NCBI GenBank assembly: GCA_031262625.1
Contig: JAISHJ010000055.1
Span: 1-19,279, forward strand
Direction: 5' to 3'
From: Ruminococcus sp.
GTDB taxonomy: Bacteria; Bacillota; Clostridia; Oscillospirales; Ruminococcaceae
DNA: 19,279 nucleotides
Of the stretch, positions 8,501 through 14,384 are shown in pieces (positions within the stretch are counted from its first letter, which is position 1; each line of letters opens with the position of its first letter). The notes beneath the pieces are model-generated. The model was given only the letters and a program-made list of their open reading frames with translations, had not been told where the DNA came from and searched no databases. The position numbers and the translations under genes were made by a program.

Positions 8501-8777
8501 TAGTAATCGGCGCACCTGCTGAGTCGTAATAGGTTCGCGGAGTAGTACCCCCGGTTGTCGTATAGGCATAGTATGTAGGGTCTGAAAGCATACCATCCTT
8601 AAATACTTCAAGCGCGGAAGCTGCTGTGTAAAAAGACTGGTTTTCCTCGAATTTAGTAAGCGCACGTCTGTTCGCAGTGCTTACCATTGCGAGCGTTGCC
8701 ATGCAGAATACTATGAGTATCAGCATAAACGCCACAACAAGTATAAGTACAGTACCGTCTAAACGTTTCCGTTTCAT
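5508..8777 (-). CDS. Large surface protein with PilX-like N-terminal anchor
   Basis: A 1089-residue protein. Residues 1-6 are basic and 10-31 are one hydrophobic helix. The order DGTVLILVVAFMLILIV...ANRRALTKFEENQSFYTAASALEVFK resembles the N-terminus of PilX-type pilus assembly proteins and minor pilins. These have a Gly before the helix and an 'Ala-Ala-x-Ala-Leu' stretch after it, with no Glu at +5. The remaining ~1000 residues are rich in Gly, Thr, Ser, Asp and Tyr, compatible with beta-rich extracellular folds. Near residues 900-1010 a passage with NIYGKFIILG, YVDVFIM and NSIIGAIVF resembles the C-terminal part of other PilX-like proteins, but this is a guess. The C-terminus is Gly/Pro/Ser-rich. 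The start follows an excellent GAGGTGAT ribosome site. It is monocistronic. No prepilin peptidase or pilus ATPase is nearby. Exact function is unknown. Confidence 0.85.
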   Translation of the reverse strand: MKRKRLDGTVLILVVAFMLILIVFCMATLAMVSTANRRALTKFEENQSFYTAASALEVFKDGMLSDPTYYAYTTTGGTTPRTYYDSAGAPITKLSQGRALELDLYKLAVLKDTTATGDPLKGGGKNGTDYDFFSSPYDALNLVINAYDSSDGGQKFFTDPSAPQANYAKQFMVKDPTSVANAFRYAEYTMNLPGISTSSVSGSSDDIRDYGLFADPVGTGTSATYPAKITVEVIERYYNMAGIKIDDLKKFMDGVLDSDSSTPTAAEAAAVSAIFNPSTYVPGSPTTYVPDTGLVEAAIRGGERHKDYFRIRVTAESTLLGVKSETAREFVIYEVPDDDFDNSNTSTGPLGNGDDNVAMTMTGGAAAMGNLNMVVPDQTGSFYTERDYYIAESGTTNLAGGEYVFAKGHIILGNAGANAIRANDFGAFVYAGMGIYAASTTGIGGDEYGNAVGGGKPLTVITGGSFDFSTVIGIYGNLIAHDMRYYNDSGKLNVSGDIYLDTYHPLPVTDDDVAVGLEFSVSDYGTYYSGFTVNGSNITVGGDFYVEDAIYLPYEVVDDDSDGTTAHYLTMGGTPFKVRSSARVYDVDSFGATRYISTAGQLSSMYTNTYGYELPSYVTIDDVTPYNIDVQYFEYTKQQIPGQPEMIQFFLNDPSGARRLPNPPTDVIYTDYDLFTKENGATVREIELPSDMPGTSVDTLYLPTTQGKYNQVLNDGYFVSNGNLGKFVINPVTGASELVDAWDWNLALTSNTSLDIDTTATAAYRISGWYYDEFGIAFTGTSGGRHFPVAYGAYTDGLVPPPAPTVVDDAKLSTEQVYVMNKFDKTEAELSTVLASEFTINRYSAPAPITANGKAAYTYSGTNGGTAYTCSMPAGDVITGSGTINVSGDTWGNKVYYIDATSEDIELQFTGNIYGKFIILGQKQVNFLVPEGQGTIEMGGSASGYVDVFIMRDKLYAMINSGQTLSVGEDSAFEPVSIGKTYMYIGNGTNAEYRGTNSIIGAIVFSLKSTFTNQTSSGTSVKVDYNGITETKTYCTFGTVMSSEYKRQAPGGGSSASPTGNCQMPPGAPPEDGAPNFDWNNTRYLASVE

Positions 8778-8865
8778 ACTATCACCTCAAAGTGCGTAGT
8801 TTCAATGTATGTTTTTTTCACTAAATTTCTTATAAAAAAGTGACATTCAGAACTATCTATAATGT

Positions 8866-8894
8866 ATTATATAACTAAATACTTTAGAAGTCAA
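8866..8894 (-). promoter_or_regulatory. Near-consensus promoter of the pilin-like gene
   Basis: On the minus strand TTGACT (8889-8894) and TATAAT (8866-8871) are separated by 17 bases. The predicted start is near 8859, giving a leader of about 80 nt before the ATG at 8777. Only one base departs from consensus. Confidence 0.85.
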
Positions 8895-8929
8895 CACCTT
8901 ATTTGTGTTTATTTTGTTAACATTTTATT

Positions 8930-8963
8930 GAGAAAAATAAAACAGGGAGCATTTACTCCCTGT
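8930..8963 (-). terminator. Intrinsic terminator of the calcium ATPase gene
   Basis: On the minus strand an 8-bp stem ACAGGGAG/CTCCCTGT (8956-8963 with 8942-8949, loop of 6) is followed by TTTATTTTT. A second 8-bp hairpin with a 2-nt loop (8967-8984) lies between it and the stop codon. Confidence 0.88.
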
Positions 8964-8986
8964 ATAGAACTTGCAAGCAAGTTCAA

Positions 8987-11620
8987 TTATTTGAATATAC
9001 ACTGCAAAATAGGAGCAATTACCGCGAAACCTAAGGCAATTAAGAGTTCTTTTATTCCGAGGGCTGCTGTGCCGAAAATAAGCTGTGCCGGGGGGAAGAA
9101 AATCGCCAAAGCTATAATAATTAACGATGATAATACCGCAAGTATAAGGCGTGGATTATTAAGATAGTTCACGGTAAAGATATTTTTCTTTTCGTGTTTA
9201 CACTCGAAGACGTGCATAAGCTGTGATAATACGAGGGTAAGGAGCGCGGCGGTGCGGGCAGTCGTAATGTCTCCCGAAATATTAAGGGTTACGGAGAAAG
9301 AGCCGAGGGTCAAAAGCCCTATTAGTATCCCTCTGAAGATAATTTTGCCCATAAGTCCTCCCGAAAAGAAGCTGTCGGAAGCTTTTCGGGGCGGCTTTTT
9401 CATGTCGTCGGGGTCGTTCGGTTCAACGCCGAGGGCTACCGCCGGGAGACCGTCTGTCGCGAGGTTTACAAGGAGAATTTGTGTCGGGAGGAGTACCATA
9501 GGCATCCCCATAATTATTCCCAAAAACATGGTGAGGACTTCGCCGATATTACAAGAGAGGAGATAACGGACGAATTTTCGGATATTGCCGTAGATTCCGC
9601 GCCCCTCCGCTACTGCGGAGACGAGGGTTGCGAAATTATCGTCAAGCAGCACAAGGTCCGCCGCCTGTTTAGTAACGTCCGTGCCTGTAATCCCCATAGC
9701 TACGCCTATGTCGGCTTCTTTCACTGCGGGAGCATCATTCACGCCGTCGCCTGTCATTGCTACAGTCTTTCCGTTCGCTTTATAGGCTCTCACTATACGA
9801 AGTTTATCCGAAGGACTTACCCTTGCGAATACGGAAGTTTTCGGCGCGAGAGCTTGTAGTTCCTCATCTGTCATTACGGCAAGTTCCGCGCCTGTTAAAA
9901 TAAGGTCGCCGCCGCGCATAATCCCTGCCGAGCGCGCAACTGCCGCCGCAGTGTCTTTATGGTCGCCGGTAATCATTACGGTTTTTACTGCCGCGCTCCT
10001 GCAAAGTTTTACTGCCTTTTTCGCCTCCGCACGCGGCGGGTCAATCATTCCGACAAGTCCTAAAAATGTACAGCCGTTCATGTCGTTTAAAGAATCTGTA
10101 TCTTTTTTCGCAAGTGCTAAAACTCTGAGCGCAGAAGCCGCCATACCGTCTGCCGCGAGAGTAATTTTACGCTTTTCAATTGCCGAAAGCGGCTCTACGC
10201 CGTGTTCTGTTAATTTACAGGAACATCTGTCTAAAATAACGTCCGCCGCGCCCTTAATATAGCCTGTGAAGTAGCAGTTATCTATACCGCCGCGCCTGTA
10301 AAGCACCGACATACAGCGCGTTAAAGAATCGAAAGGCTCTTCATCAACGCGCCTTGTTAGCTTTTCGAGCACGTCTGCGTAAACGCCGCCCTTCGCCGCC
10401 GCGACAAGTATTGCCGTTTCGGTAGGGTCGCCAAATGTATCAAAATCTTCCTTTTTTCTGTCATAAGAAATCTTACTGTTTTCACAGAGCGCACCGCAAA
10501 TTAAAGTTTCATAAAGCGGCTTTTCATTTTTGGGGTTCAGTCTTAAGCCGTTTTTAGTTATCTCCCCGGTGTGTTTATAACCTGTGCCGGAGACGTTATA
10601 TATTTCGCCGCCGGTATAAATTTCGGTAACGGTCATCTTATTTTCGGTGACTGTTCCTGTCTTATCGGTACAGATAACCTCCGCACAACCGAGGGTTTCC
10701 ACCGAATGAAGCTTATGAACGAGGGCGTTTTTGCGAAGCATCCGCCTTACGGCAAGCGCAAGCGCAATCGTAACAGTTGCCGGCAAGCCTTCCGGTATAG
10801 CAGCAATCGCAATGGTAATCCCTGTCATAAGCATATCAAGGACAGGCTCACCGCGAATTATCCCTGCCGCGGTAACTATAATACAGACTGCAAGGCAGAT
10901 GATAGCGATAACTTTCCCGAGCTCCGTCAGACGTTTTTGAAGAGGAGTCTCGCTCTCGTCAATGTCTTTTAACATTCCCGAAATCTTTCCCATCTGTGTC
11001 GAAAGTCCTGTAGCTACAACTTGCGCTTCTCCAACGCCTTTTACGGCAGTAGTTCCCATATAGAGAATATTTTCTTTTCCGATGGAATTATCTGTATCAA
11101 CAAAGCCTGAAGATTCTTTATAATTAGCGTTCGACTCGCCTGTTAGAATACTTTCTTCTATCTGTAAAGCCTTTGAATTTATAATCGAAGCATCCGCCGG
11201 AATTCTGTCTCCGGCTTCTATTATAATTACGTCTCCCGGGACAAGCTGCGCCGCCGGGAGTTTTACTGTTTCGCCGTCACGATAAACCTTAGCAGTCGGC
11301 GCGGACATATTTTCGAGTGCCTCAAGGGTCTTTCCCGTCTTATATTCCTGTGAAAACCCTATAATAGCATTAATGAGTACTATTGTAATAATGGTAGCCG
11401 CATCGTATATTTCACCTAAGAAAACCGATACTGCCGTCGCCGCAAGCAGTATAATCACCATTACGTCCTTAAACTGCCCCAAAAACACCCCGACAGGGTT
11501 CGCTTTCCCCTTTTTCGCAAGGGTATTTTCACCGAATTCTTTTGTCAGTTCCTCCGCCTGTTCGGACGACAGCCCCTTTATCCCAACTCTGCTCGTATAC
11601 TCTCTGCTTAAAATATTCAT
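8987..11620 (-). CDS. Calcium-transporting P-type ATPase (type II, PMCA/SERCA-like)
   Basis: Membrane pump of 877 residues that expels cations, probably Ca2+, at the cost of ATP. The N-terminal cation-ATPase domain is followed by the actuator loop TGES (160-163), the M4 ion-site motif IPEGLP (275-280), and the phosphorylated Asp319 in CTDKTGT. Later come the hinge TGDGVNDAP and the M6 motif LVNLATDGLPA with the Asn and Asp expected of Ca2+ sites. Four C-terminal membrane helices close it. The order matches bacterial PMCA-type pumps. An in-frame TTG immediately upstream at 11621-11623 would add one residue. I prefer the ATG at 11620, spaced from GGGCGGGAA. It is transcribed alone, divergently from the GH10 gene, with its own terminator. 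Ion specificity is inferred from family motifs and not proven. Confidence 0.94.
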   Translation of the reverse strand: MNILSREYTSRVGIKGLSSEQAEELTKEFGENTLAKKGKANPVGVFLGQFKDVMVIILLAATAVSVFLGEIYDAATIITIVLINAIIGFSQEYKTGKTLEALENMSAPTAKVYRDGETVKLPAAQLVPGDVIIIEAGDRIPADASIINSKALQIEESILTGESNANYKESSGFVDTDNSIGKENILYMGTTAVKGVGEAQVVATGLSTQMGKISGMLKDIDESETPLQKRLTELGKVIAIICLAVCIIVTAAGIIRGEPVLDMLMTGITIAIAAIPEGLPATVTIALALAVRRMLRKNALVHKLHSVETLGCAEVICTDKTGTVTENKMTVTEIYTGGEIYNVSGTGYKHTGEITKNGLRLNPKNEKPLYETLICGALCENSKISYDRKKEDFDTFGDPTETAILVAAAKGGVYADVLEKLTRRVDEEPFDSLTRCMSVLYRRGGIDNCYFTGYIKGAADVILDRCSCKLTEHGVEPLSAIEKRKITLAADGMAASALRVLALAKKDTDSLNDMNGCTFLGLVGMIDPPRAEAKKAVKLCRSAAVKTVMITGDHKDTAAAVARSAGIMRGGDLILTGAELAVMTDEELQALAPKTSVFARVSPSDKLRIVRAYKANGKTVAMTGDGVNDAPAVKEADIGVAMGITGTDVTKQAADLVLLDDNFATLVSAVAEGRGIYGNIRKFVRYLLSCNIGEVLTMFLGIIMGMPMVLLPTQILLVNLATDGLPAVALGVEPNDPDDMKKPPRKASDSFFSGGLMGKIIFRGILIGLLTLGSFSVTLNISGDITTARTAALLTLVLSQLMHVFECKHEKKNIFTVNYLNNPRLILAVLSSLIIIALAIFFPPAQLIFGTAALGIKELLIALGFAVIAPILQCIFK

Positions 11621-11678
11621 CAAATTCCCGCCCTATAATATATTCATTTAAATATATTCGCTTGTCCTTTAATTAATG

Positions 11679-11717
11679 ATTGACATTACACTTATTACAT
11701 GGTATAATGGTGTCAAT
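11679..11717 (+). promoter_or_regulatory. Perfect-consensus promoter of the GH10 gene with overlapping inverted repeat
   Basis: TTGACA (11680-11685) and TATAAT (11703-11708) are both exact consensus hexamers, separated by 17 bases. The arms ATTGACA (11679-11685) and TGTCAAT (11711-11717) form a perfect 7-bp inverted repeat that covers the -35 box and the presumed start site. A repressor could use it as an operator, since so strong a promoter on a hydrolase gene would be expected to need control. The promoter call is firm; the operator is inference. Confidence 0.88.
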
Positions 11718-11740
11718 GTTTTGATTTCGGAGGAAAATTA

Positions 11741-13309
11741 ATGAAAAAAGCCGCCGCCCTTGTTTTAGGGCTTGCTTTGCTTACTGCCTGTTCGGTAAAT
11801 GATATAAGCGAAACTACTGTTACTACTACCACTGTAGCGGAGACCACTACTACTGCGGAGACTACGACCACTACTACGGCGGAAACTACTACTACGGCGG
11901 AGACTACTACAACCACTGCTGAAACTACTACAACCACTGCAGAGACCACTACTACTACGGCAGAGACTACTACTACCACTGCAGAGACTACAACTACGGC
12001 GGAGACTACTACAACCGCACCCGAGACTACTACCACAGCCGTGGTCACTACTACTGCTCCCGAAACGACTACTGCTGCTGTTACAACAACTGCGGCTACT
12101 GTTGCGGCTACTACTGCGGCAACGACTACAGCCGCTACCACCACGGCGGCAACTACTACGGCGGCGGCTACTACTACCGCTACTACTCCTCAACTGTCTA
12201 CCCTCCGTCTCCCTGCATATTCAGACCTGCTCCCATCTCTTAAGGACACGTACAAAGACTATTTCCTTATGGGTGCGGCAATCGACGTTCCTCACCTTGT
12301 TCCCGGCACTAACCAATATAAGATAATTACTAAACATTATAATTTTATTACTACCGGAAACGAACTCAAACCCGAATATATAAATACTTCAAACGGCGTT
12401 TTTAAGTTTGAAACTCCCGACAAATACATAAAGTTCGGTGATGATCACCCCGATATGAAGCTTCGCGGGCACACTCTCGTTTGGCACTCTCAAGTTCCCG
12501 GTTGGTGGTTCAAAGGTTCCGGGACCGACGGAAACGCTACTTCTAAAGAACTCATGGACCGCATGGAAGAATATATTACCACAGTAGTCGGGCGCTACAA
12601 AGGCAAAATCGACACTTGGGATGTTGTGAACGAAGTCCTCTCCGATTCCACGGGAGATCTTCGCCGCGATTCCGAAAGTTCAAAGTGGGCTTCTATCATA
12701 GGAGACCTCGACGGTGACGGGCGCGACTCCGACTACATCGAACAGGCTTTCATTCTCGCTCACAAAGCCGACCCCAACGCGAAGTTAATCATAAACGACT
12801 ACAGCATAGAAGCCGACTGGAAAAAAATAAACGCAATGTACGATCTCGTTAAATATATGCTTCAAAAAGGTATCCCTGTTGACGGCATAGGTATCCAAGC
12901 GCACGTTCAGCTCGGCGCTGTAAGTCCCTCGACCTTTGAAAAAGCTATCGAAAAGTTCGCTTCCCTCAAAGAATTTAACCCCGATTTCACCGTAGAAGTA
13001 ACCGAACTCGATGTCTCAATTTTCAGTTGGAACGATAACTCAAAAACAAAGCAAATTACTCCCGCTCTCGAAAAACAATTAGCCGAATACTACCGCGACC
13101 TCTTCACCATGTTCAAACGCCAAGCCGACAAAGGTAATCTAAGTCTCGTCGTAACTTGGGGCTTCTACGACGGCGGCAGCTGGCTCGATAACTACCCCGT
13201 CCCCGGCCGCGTCAACGCCCCCCTCCTCTTCGACAGAAACTACAAAGCTAAACCCGCCTTCTGGGGCGTAGTAGACCCCTCAAAAATAGACGCCTGCGTT
13301 GCTGAGTAA
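11741..13309 (+). CDS. GH10 endo-beta-1,4-xylanase, cell-surface lipoprotein
   Basis: A 522-residue enzyme cutting internal beta-1,4 bonds of xylan outside the cell. Residues 1-16 form a lipoprotein signal ending in the lipobox LTAC (lipid-bearing Cys17). Residues 24-149 are a Thr/Ala/Glu linker that should hold the enzyme away from the membrane. The GH10 barrel spans about 155-515. It has GNELKPE (206-212), RGHTLVWHSQVPGW (242-255), acid/base Glu298 in WDVVNE, IGIQAH (383-388) and nucleophile Glu422 in VTELDVS. An insertion GDLDGDGRDSD (321-331) resembles a calcium-binding loop. No carbohydrate-binding module or dockerin is present. The ribosome site GGAGGA lies 6 bases before the ATG. A GC-rich hairpin repeat follows the stop immediately. 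Confidence 0.96.
   Translation: MKKAAALVLGLALLTACSVNDISETTVTTTTVAETTTTAETTTTTTAETTTTAETTTTTAETTTTTAETTTTTAETTTTTAETTTTAETTTTAPETTTTAVVTTTAPETTTAAVTTTAATVAATTAATTTAATTTAATTTAAATTTATTPQLSTLRLPAYSDLLPSLKDTYKDYFLMGAAIDVPHLVPGTNQYKIITKHYNFITTGNELKPEYINTSNGVFKFETPDKYIKFGDDHPDMKLRGHTLVWHSQVPGWWFKGSGTDGNATSKELMDRMEEYITTVVGRYKGKIDTWDVVNEVLSDSTGDLRRDSESSKWASIIGDLDGDGRDSDYIEQAFILAHKADPNAKLIINDYSIEADWKKINAMYDLVKYMLQKGIPVDGIGIQAHVQLGAVSPSTFEKAIEKFASLKEFNPDFTVEVTELDVSIFSWNDNSKTKQITPALEKQLAEYYRDLFTMFKRQADKGNLSLVVTWGFYDGGSWLDNYPVPGRVNAPLLFDRNYKAKPAFWGVVDPSKIDACVAE
11809..12189 (+). repeat. Degenerate codon repeat encoding the Thr-rich linker
   Basis: Low-complexity DNA with an irregular unit of Thr runs spaced by Ala-Glu in the first two-thirds (AETTTT, AETTTTT) and by Ala or Ala-Ala in the last third (AATTT). 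Thr codons ACT, ACA, ACC and ACG are mixed, so the array is not a perfect DNA repeat, but runs such as actactac could still change length by slippage. It explains the long antisense open frames in this stretch. Confidence 0.9.
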
Positions 13310-13402
13310 CTGGGTACGGGGATATTACGCTGGGGGAGGGGAGGAGCGGTGACCCGCCCCTCCCCTCCCCCAGACCCCCTCCTCTCCCGGACTTTAAACA
13401 TT
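13310..13402 (+). repeat. GC-rich hairpin repeat, most complete copy (after GH10 gene)
   Basis: Begins one base after the GH10 stop with CTGGGTACGGGGAT. Core hairpin 13331-13372: 18 pairs with a single A/C mismatch and a TGAC loop. It is followed by GACCCCCTCCTCTCCCGG and ACTTTAAACATT, then a T-rich tract (about 13403-13420). The 5' half matches 12-68 (minus strand), and the 3' tail matches the last 23 bases of the window (minus strand, with one 3-base gap). It probably acts as a transcript-end signal. Confidence 0.85.
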
Positions 13403-13461
13403 ATTCTTATTTTATTTTTCATAAACACCTCAACCGGACATTTAAGTTATTCTTTTTTAGG

Positions 13462-13476
13462 AAAGCAAAATGCTTT
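13462..13476 (+). other. Small A/T-rich hairpin behind the GH10 gene
   Basis: AAAGCA (13462-13467) and TGCTTT (13471-13476) can pair with a 3-base loop, followed by a T-rich stretch. It is weak and may be a backup terminator. The rest of 13403-13511 is AT-rich and shows no gene. Confidence 0.35.
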
Positions 13477-13511
13477 TCATTTATAACTACTTCGCTTTTT
13501 ATATTGAAGTT

Positions 13512-13540
13512 AAAAGTCATTCCGTTTGGAATGACTTTTT
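13512..13540. terminator. Bidirectional terminator hairpin, twin 1
   Basis: Perfect 12-bp stem AAAAGTCATTCC/GGAATGACTTTT with a GTTT loop, and T/A runs on both sides, so it can end transcription from the GH10 gene on the plus strand and from the tRNA unit on the minus strand. Confidence 0.75.
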
Positions 13541-13555
13541 AGTGTTATGAAAGCT

Positions 13556-13583
13556 AAAAGCCATTCCGTATGGAATGACTTTT
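13556..13583 (-). terminator. Terminator hairpin, twin 2, directly behind tRNA-His
   Basis: Almost the same sequence as the hairpin at 13512: AAAAGCCATTCC/GGAATGACTTTT with a GTAT loop and one mismatch in the stem. On the minus strand it starts 2 bases after the tRNA-His 3' end, and its right arm ends in CTTTT. The two copies probably arose by local duplication and give a tandem terminator. Confidence 0.7.
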
Positions 13584-13585
13584 CG

Positions 13586-13660
13586 GGTGGATAACCGGAA
13601 TTGAACCGGCGACCTTCGGGACCACAATCCGACGCTCTAACCAACTGAGCTATACCCACC
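13586..13660 (-). tRNA. tRNA-His (anticodon GUG)
   Basis: Cloverleaf on the minus strand. It has the extra G-1 opposite discriminator C73, acceptor GTGGGTA with TATCCAC, D-arm GCTC/GAGC, anticodon loop TTGTGGT (GTG at 13623-13625) and T-loop TTCAATT. CCA is not encoded. The pair next to the anticodon loop is A31/C39, a mismatch where most tRNA-His have A-U. It is the last of three tRNAs. Confidence 0.93.
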
Positions 13661-13688
13661 ATATATTTTGACTTCGCGGATTTGCTTT

Positions 13689-13742
13689 GCACGGACTGCA
13701 CGGACTGCACAGACTGCACGGACTGTACAGACTGCACAGACT
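13689..13742. repeat. Six 9-bp tandem repeats between tRNA-His and tRNA-Arg
   Basis: Six consecutive units of GCACGGACT with variants GCACAGACT and GTACAGACT, without gaps, filling most of the tRNA-His/tRNA-Arg spacer. The units are too short and spacer-free for a CRISPR array. Related 9-bp units (TGCCGGACT) occur at 14076-14103. Confidence 0.9.
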
Positions 13743-13766
13743 TGTGCGGAATGGATTTGCACGGAC

Positions 13767-13840
13767 CACGCCTTACTGGATTCGAACCAGTGACCTACTG
13801 CTTAGAAGGCAGTTGCTCTATCCTACTGAGCTAAAGACGC
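13767..13840 (-). tRNA. tRNA-Arg (anticodon UCU)
   Basis: Minus-strand cloverleaf: acceptor GCGTCTT with AAGGCGT, D-arm GCTC/GAGC, anticodon stem CTGC/GCAG with loop CTTCTAA (TCT at 13804-13806), T-arm with GTTCGAATC, discriminator G. CCA is not encoded. It reads AGA codons. Confidence 0.95.
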
Positions 13841-13851
13841 AAAACAGAGTA

Positions 13852-13954
13852 CAGAATACAGACTACAGATTACAGAATGAAGTAACCATGAATTTAAGGT
13901 AAAAAAGTTCCACTCGATAATTTCTGTATTCTGCACTCTGTAGTCTGTATTCTG
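13852..13954. repeat. Perfect 18-bp inverted repeat between tRNA-Arg and tRNA-Gly
   Basis: CAGAATACAGACTACAGA at 13852-13869 is repeated in exact reverse complement at 13937-13954, 67 bases apart. Each arm is itself built of degenerate 'acaga/tacaga' units and lies beside a tRNA. In the tRNA precursor the arms could pair and loop out the spacer. Confidence 0.85.
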
Positions 13955-13955
13955 A

Positions 13956-14026
<71 letters not shown>

Positions 14027-14029
14027 GAA

Positions 14030-14046
14030 GCCGTCTTTTTGACGGC
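14030..14046 (-). other. Small hairpin just upstream of tRNA-Gly
   Basis: GCCGTC and GACGGC pair with an A5 loop on the minus strand, 3 bases before the tRNA 5' end. There is no T-run behind it, so it is not a convincing terminator. It may guide precursor processing. Confidence 0.5.
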
Positions 14047-14075
14047 GTTTATCGCATAAATATTGCTGTGGGGAC

Positions 14076-14103
14076 TGCCGCACTTTGCCGGACTTGCCGG
14101 ACT
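14076..14103. repeat. 9-bp repeats abutting the rpsR stop codon
   Basis: TGCCGCACT, one T, then TGCCGGACT twice, ending at the base next to the rpsR stop codon. The unit resembles the GCACGGACT array at 13689-13742. Confidence 0.8.
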
Positions 14104-14346
14104 TTATTCTGCGGTATAAGCGAGGAGAGCCATGTGACGAGCGCGTTTGATGGCGGTTGTTACTTGGCGCTGATGGAAGGCACAAGTGCCTGTTACTCTT
14201 CTGGGGAGGATTTTCGCGCGCTCTGTCATACAGCGGCGAAGGCGGGGGATGTCTTTATAATCAACGTGCTGAACACGATCGGTGCAGAATTGACAAACTT
14301 TTTTGCGGGATTTACGGTTTCTTCTGTCGTCTCTTTCCATTGCCAT
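14104..14346 (-). CDS. rpsR: 30S ribosomal protein S18
   Basis: Small-subunit protein that pairs with S6 on the platform of the 30S particle. The 80-residue form MAMERDDRRNRK is basic, with KKVCQFC carrying a Cys-x2-Cys pair near the N-terminus, the core YKDIPRLRRCMTERAKILPRRVTGTCAFHQRQ, and the helix IKRARHMALL. A longer frame with a GTG start at 14355 is rejected because that GTG belongs to the ribosome site GAAGGTG, which is correctly spaced for the ATG at 14346. It is the third gene of the rpsF-ssb-rpsR operon, 38 bp after ssb. Confidence 0.97.
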   Translation of the reverse strand: MAMERDDRRNRKSRKKVCQFCTDRVQHVDYKDIPRLRRCMTERAKILPRRVTGTCAFHQRQVTTAIKRARHMALLAYTAE

Positions 14347-14384
14347 GTGAGTCACCTTCTTTGGTATAATTTAGATTAGTTTTT

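Noticed and set aside
11713..12193. Two long antisense frames (Val-rich and Ser/Arg-rich) opposite the GH10 linker
   Set aside because: They are shadows of the Thr-codon repeat, with no ribosome site or plausible protein composition.
12701..12733. Dockerin domain in the GH10 enzyme
   Set aside because: Only one half-loop exists, inside the catalytic barrel, with no second repeat or flanking helices.
13510..13737. A 75-residue frame starting with repeated Gln-Ser-Val codons
   Set aside because: It reads through the 9-bp repeat and tRNA-His, so it is not a protein gene.
13689..13742. CRISPR-like array
   Set aside because: Units are 9 bp, directly adjacent with no unique spacers, and no cas genes are present.
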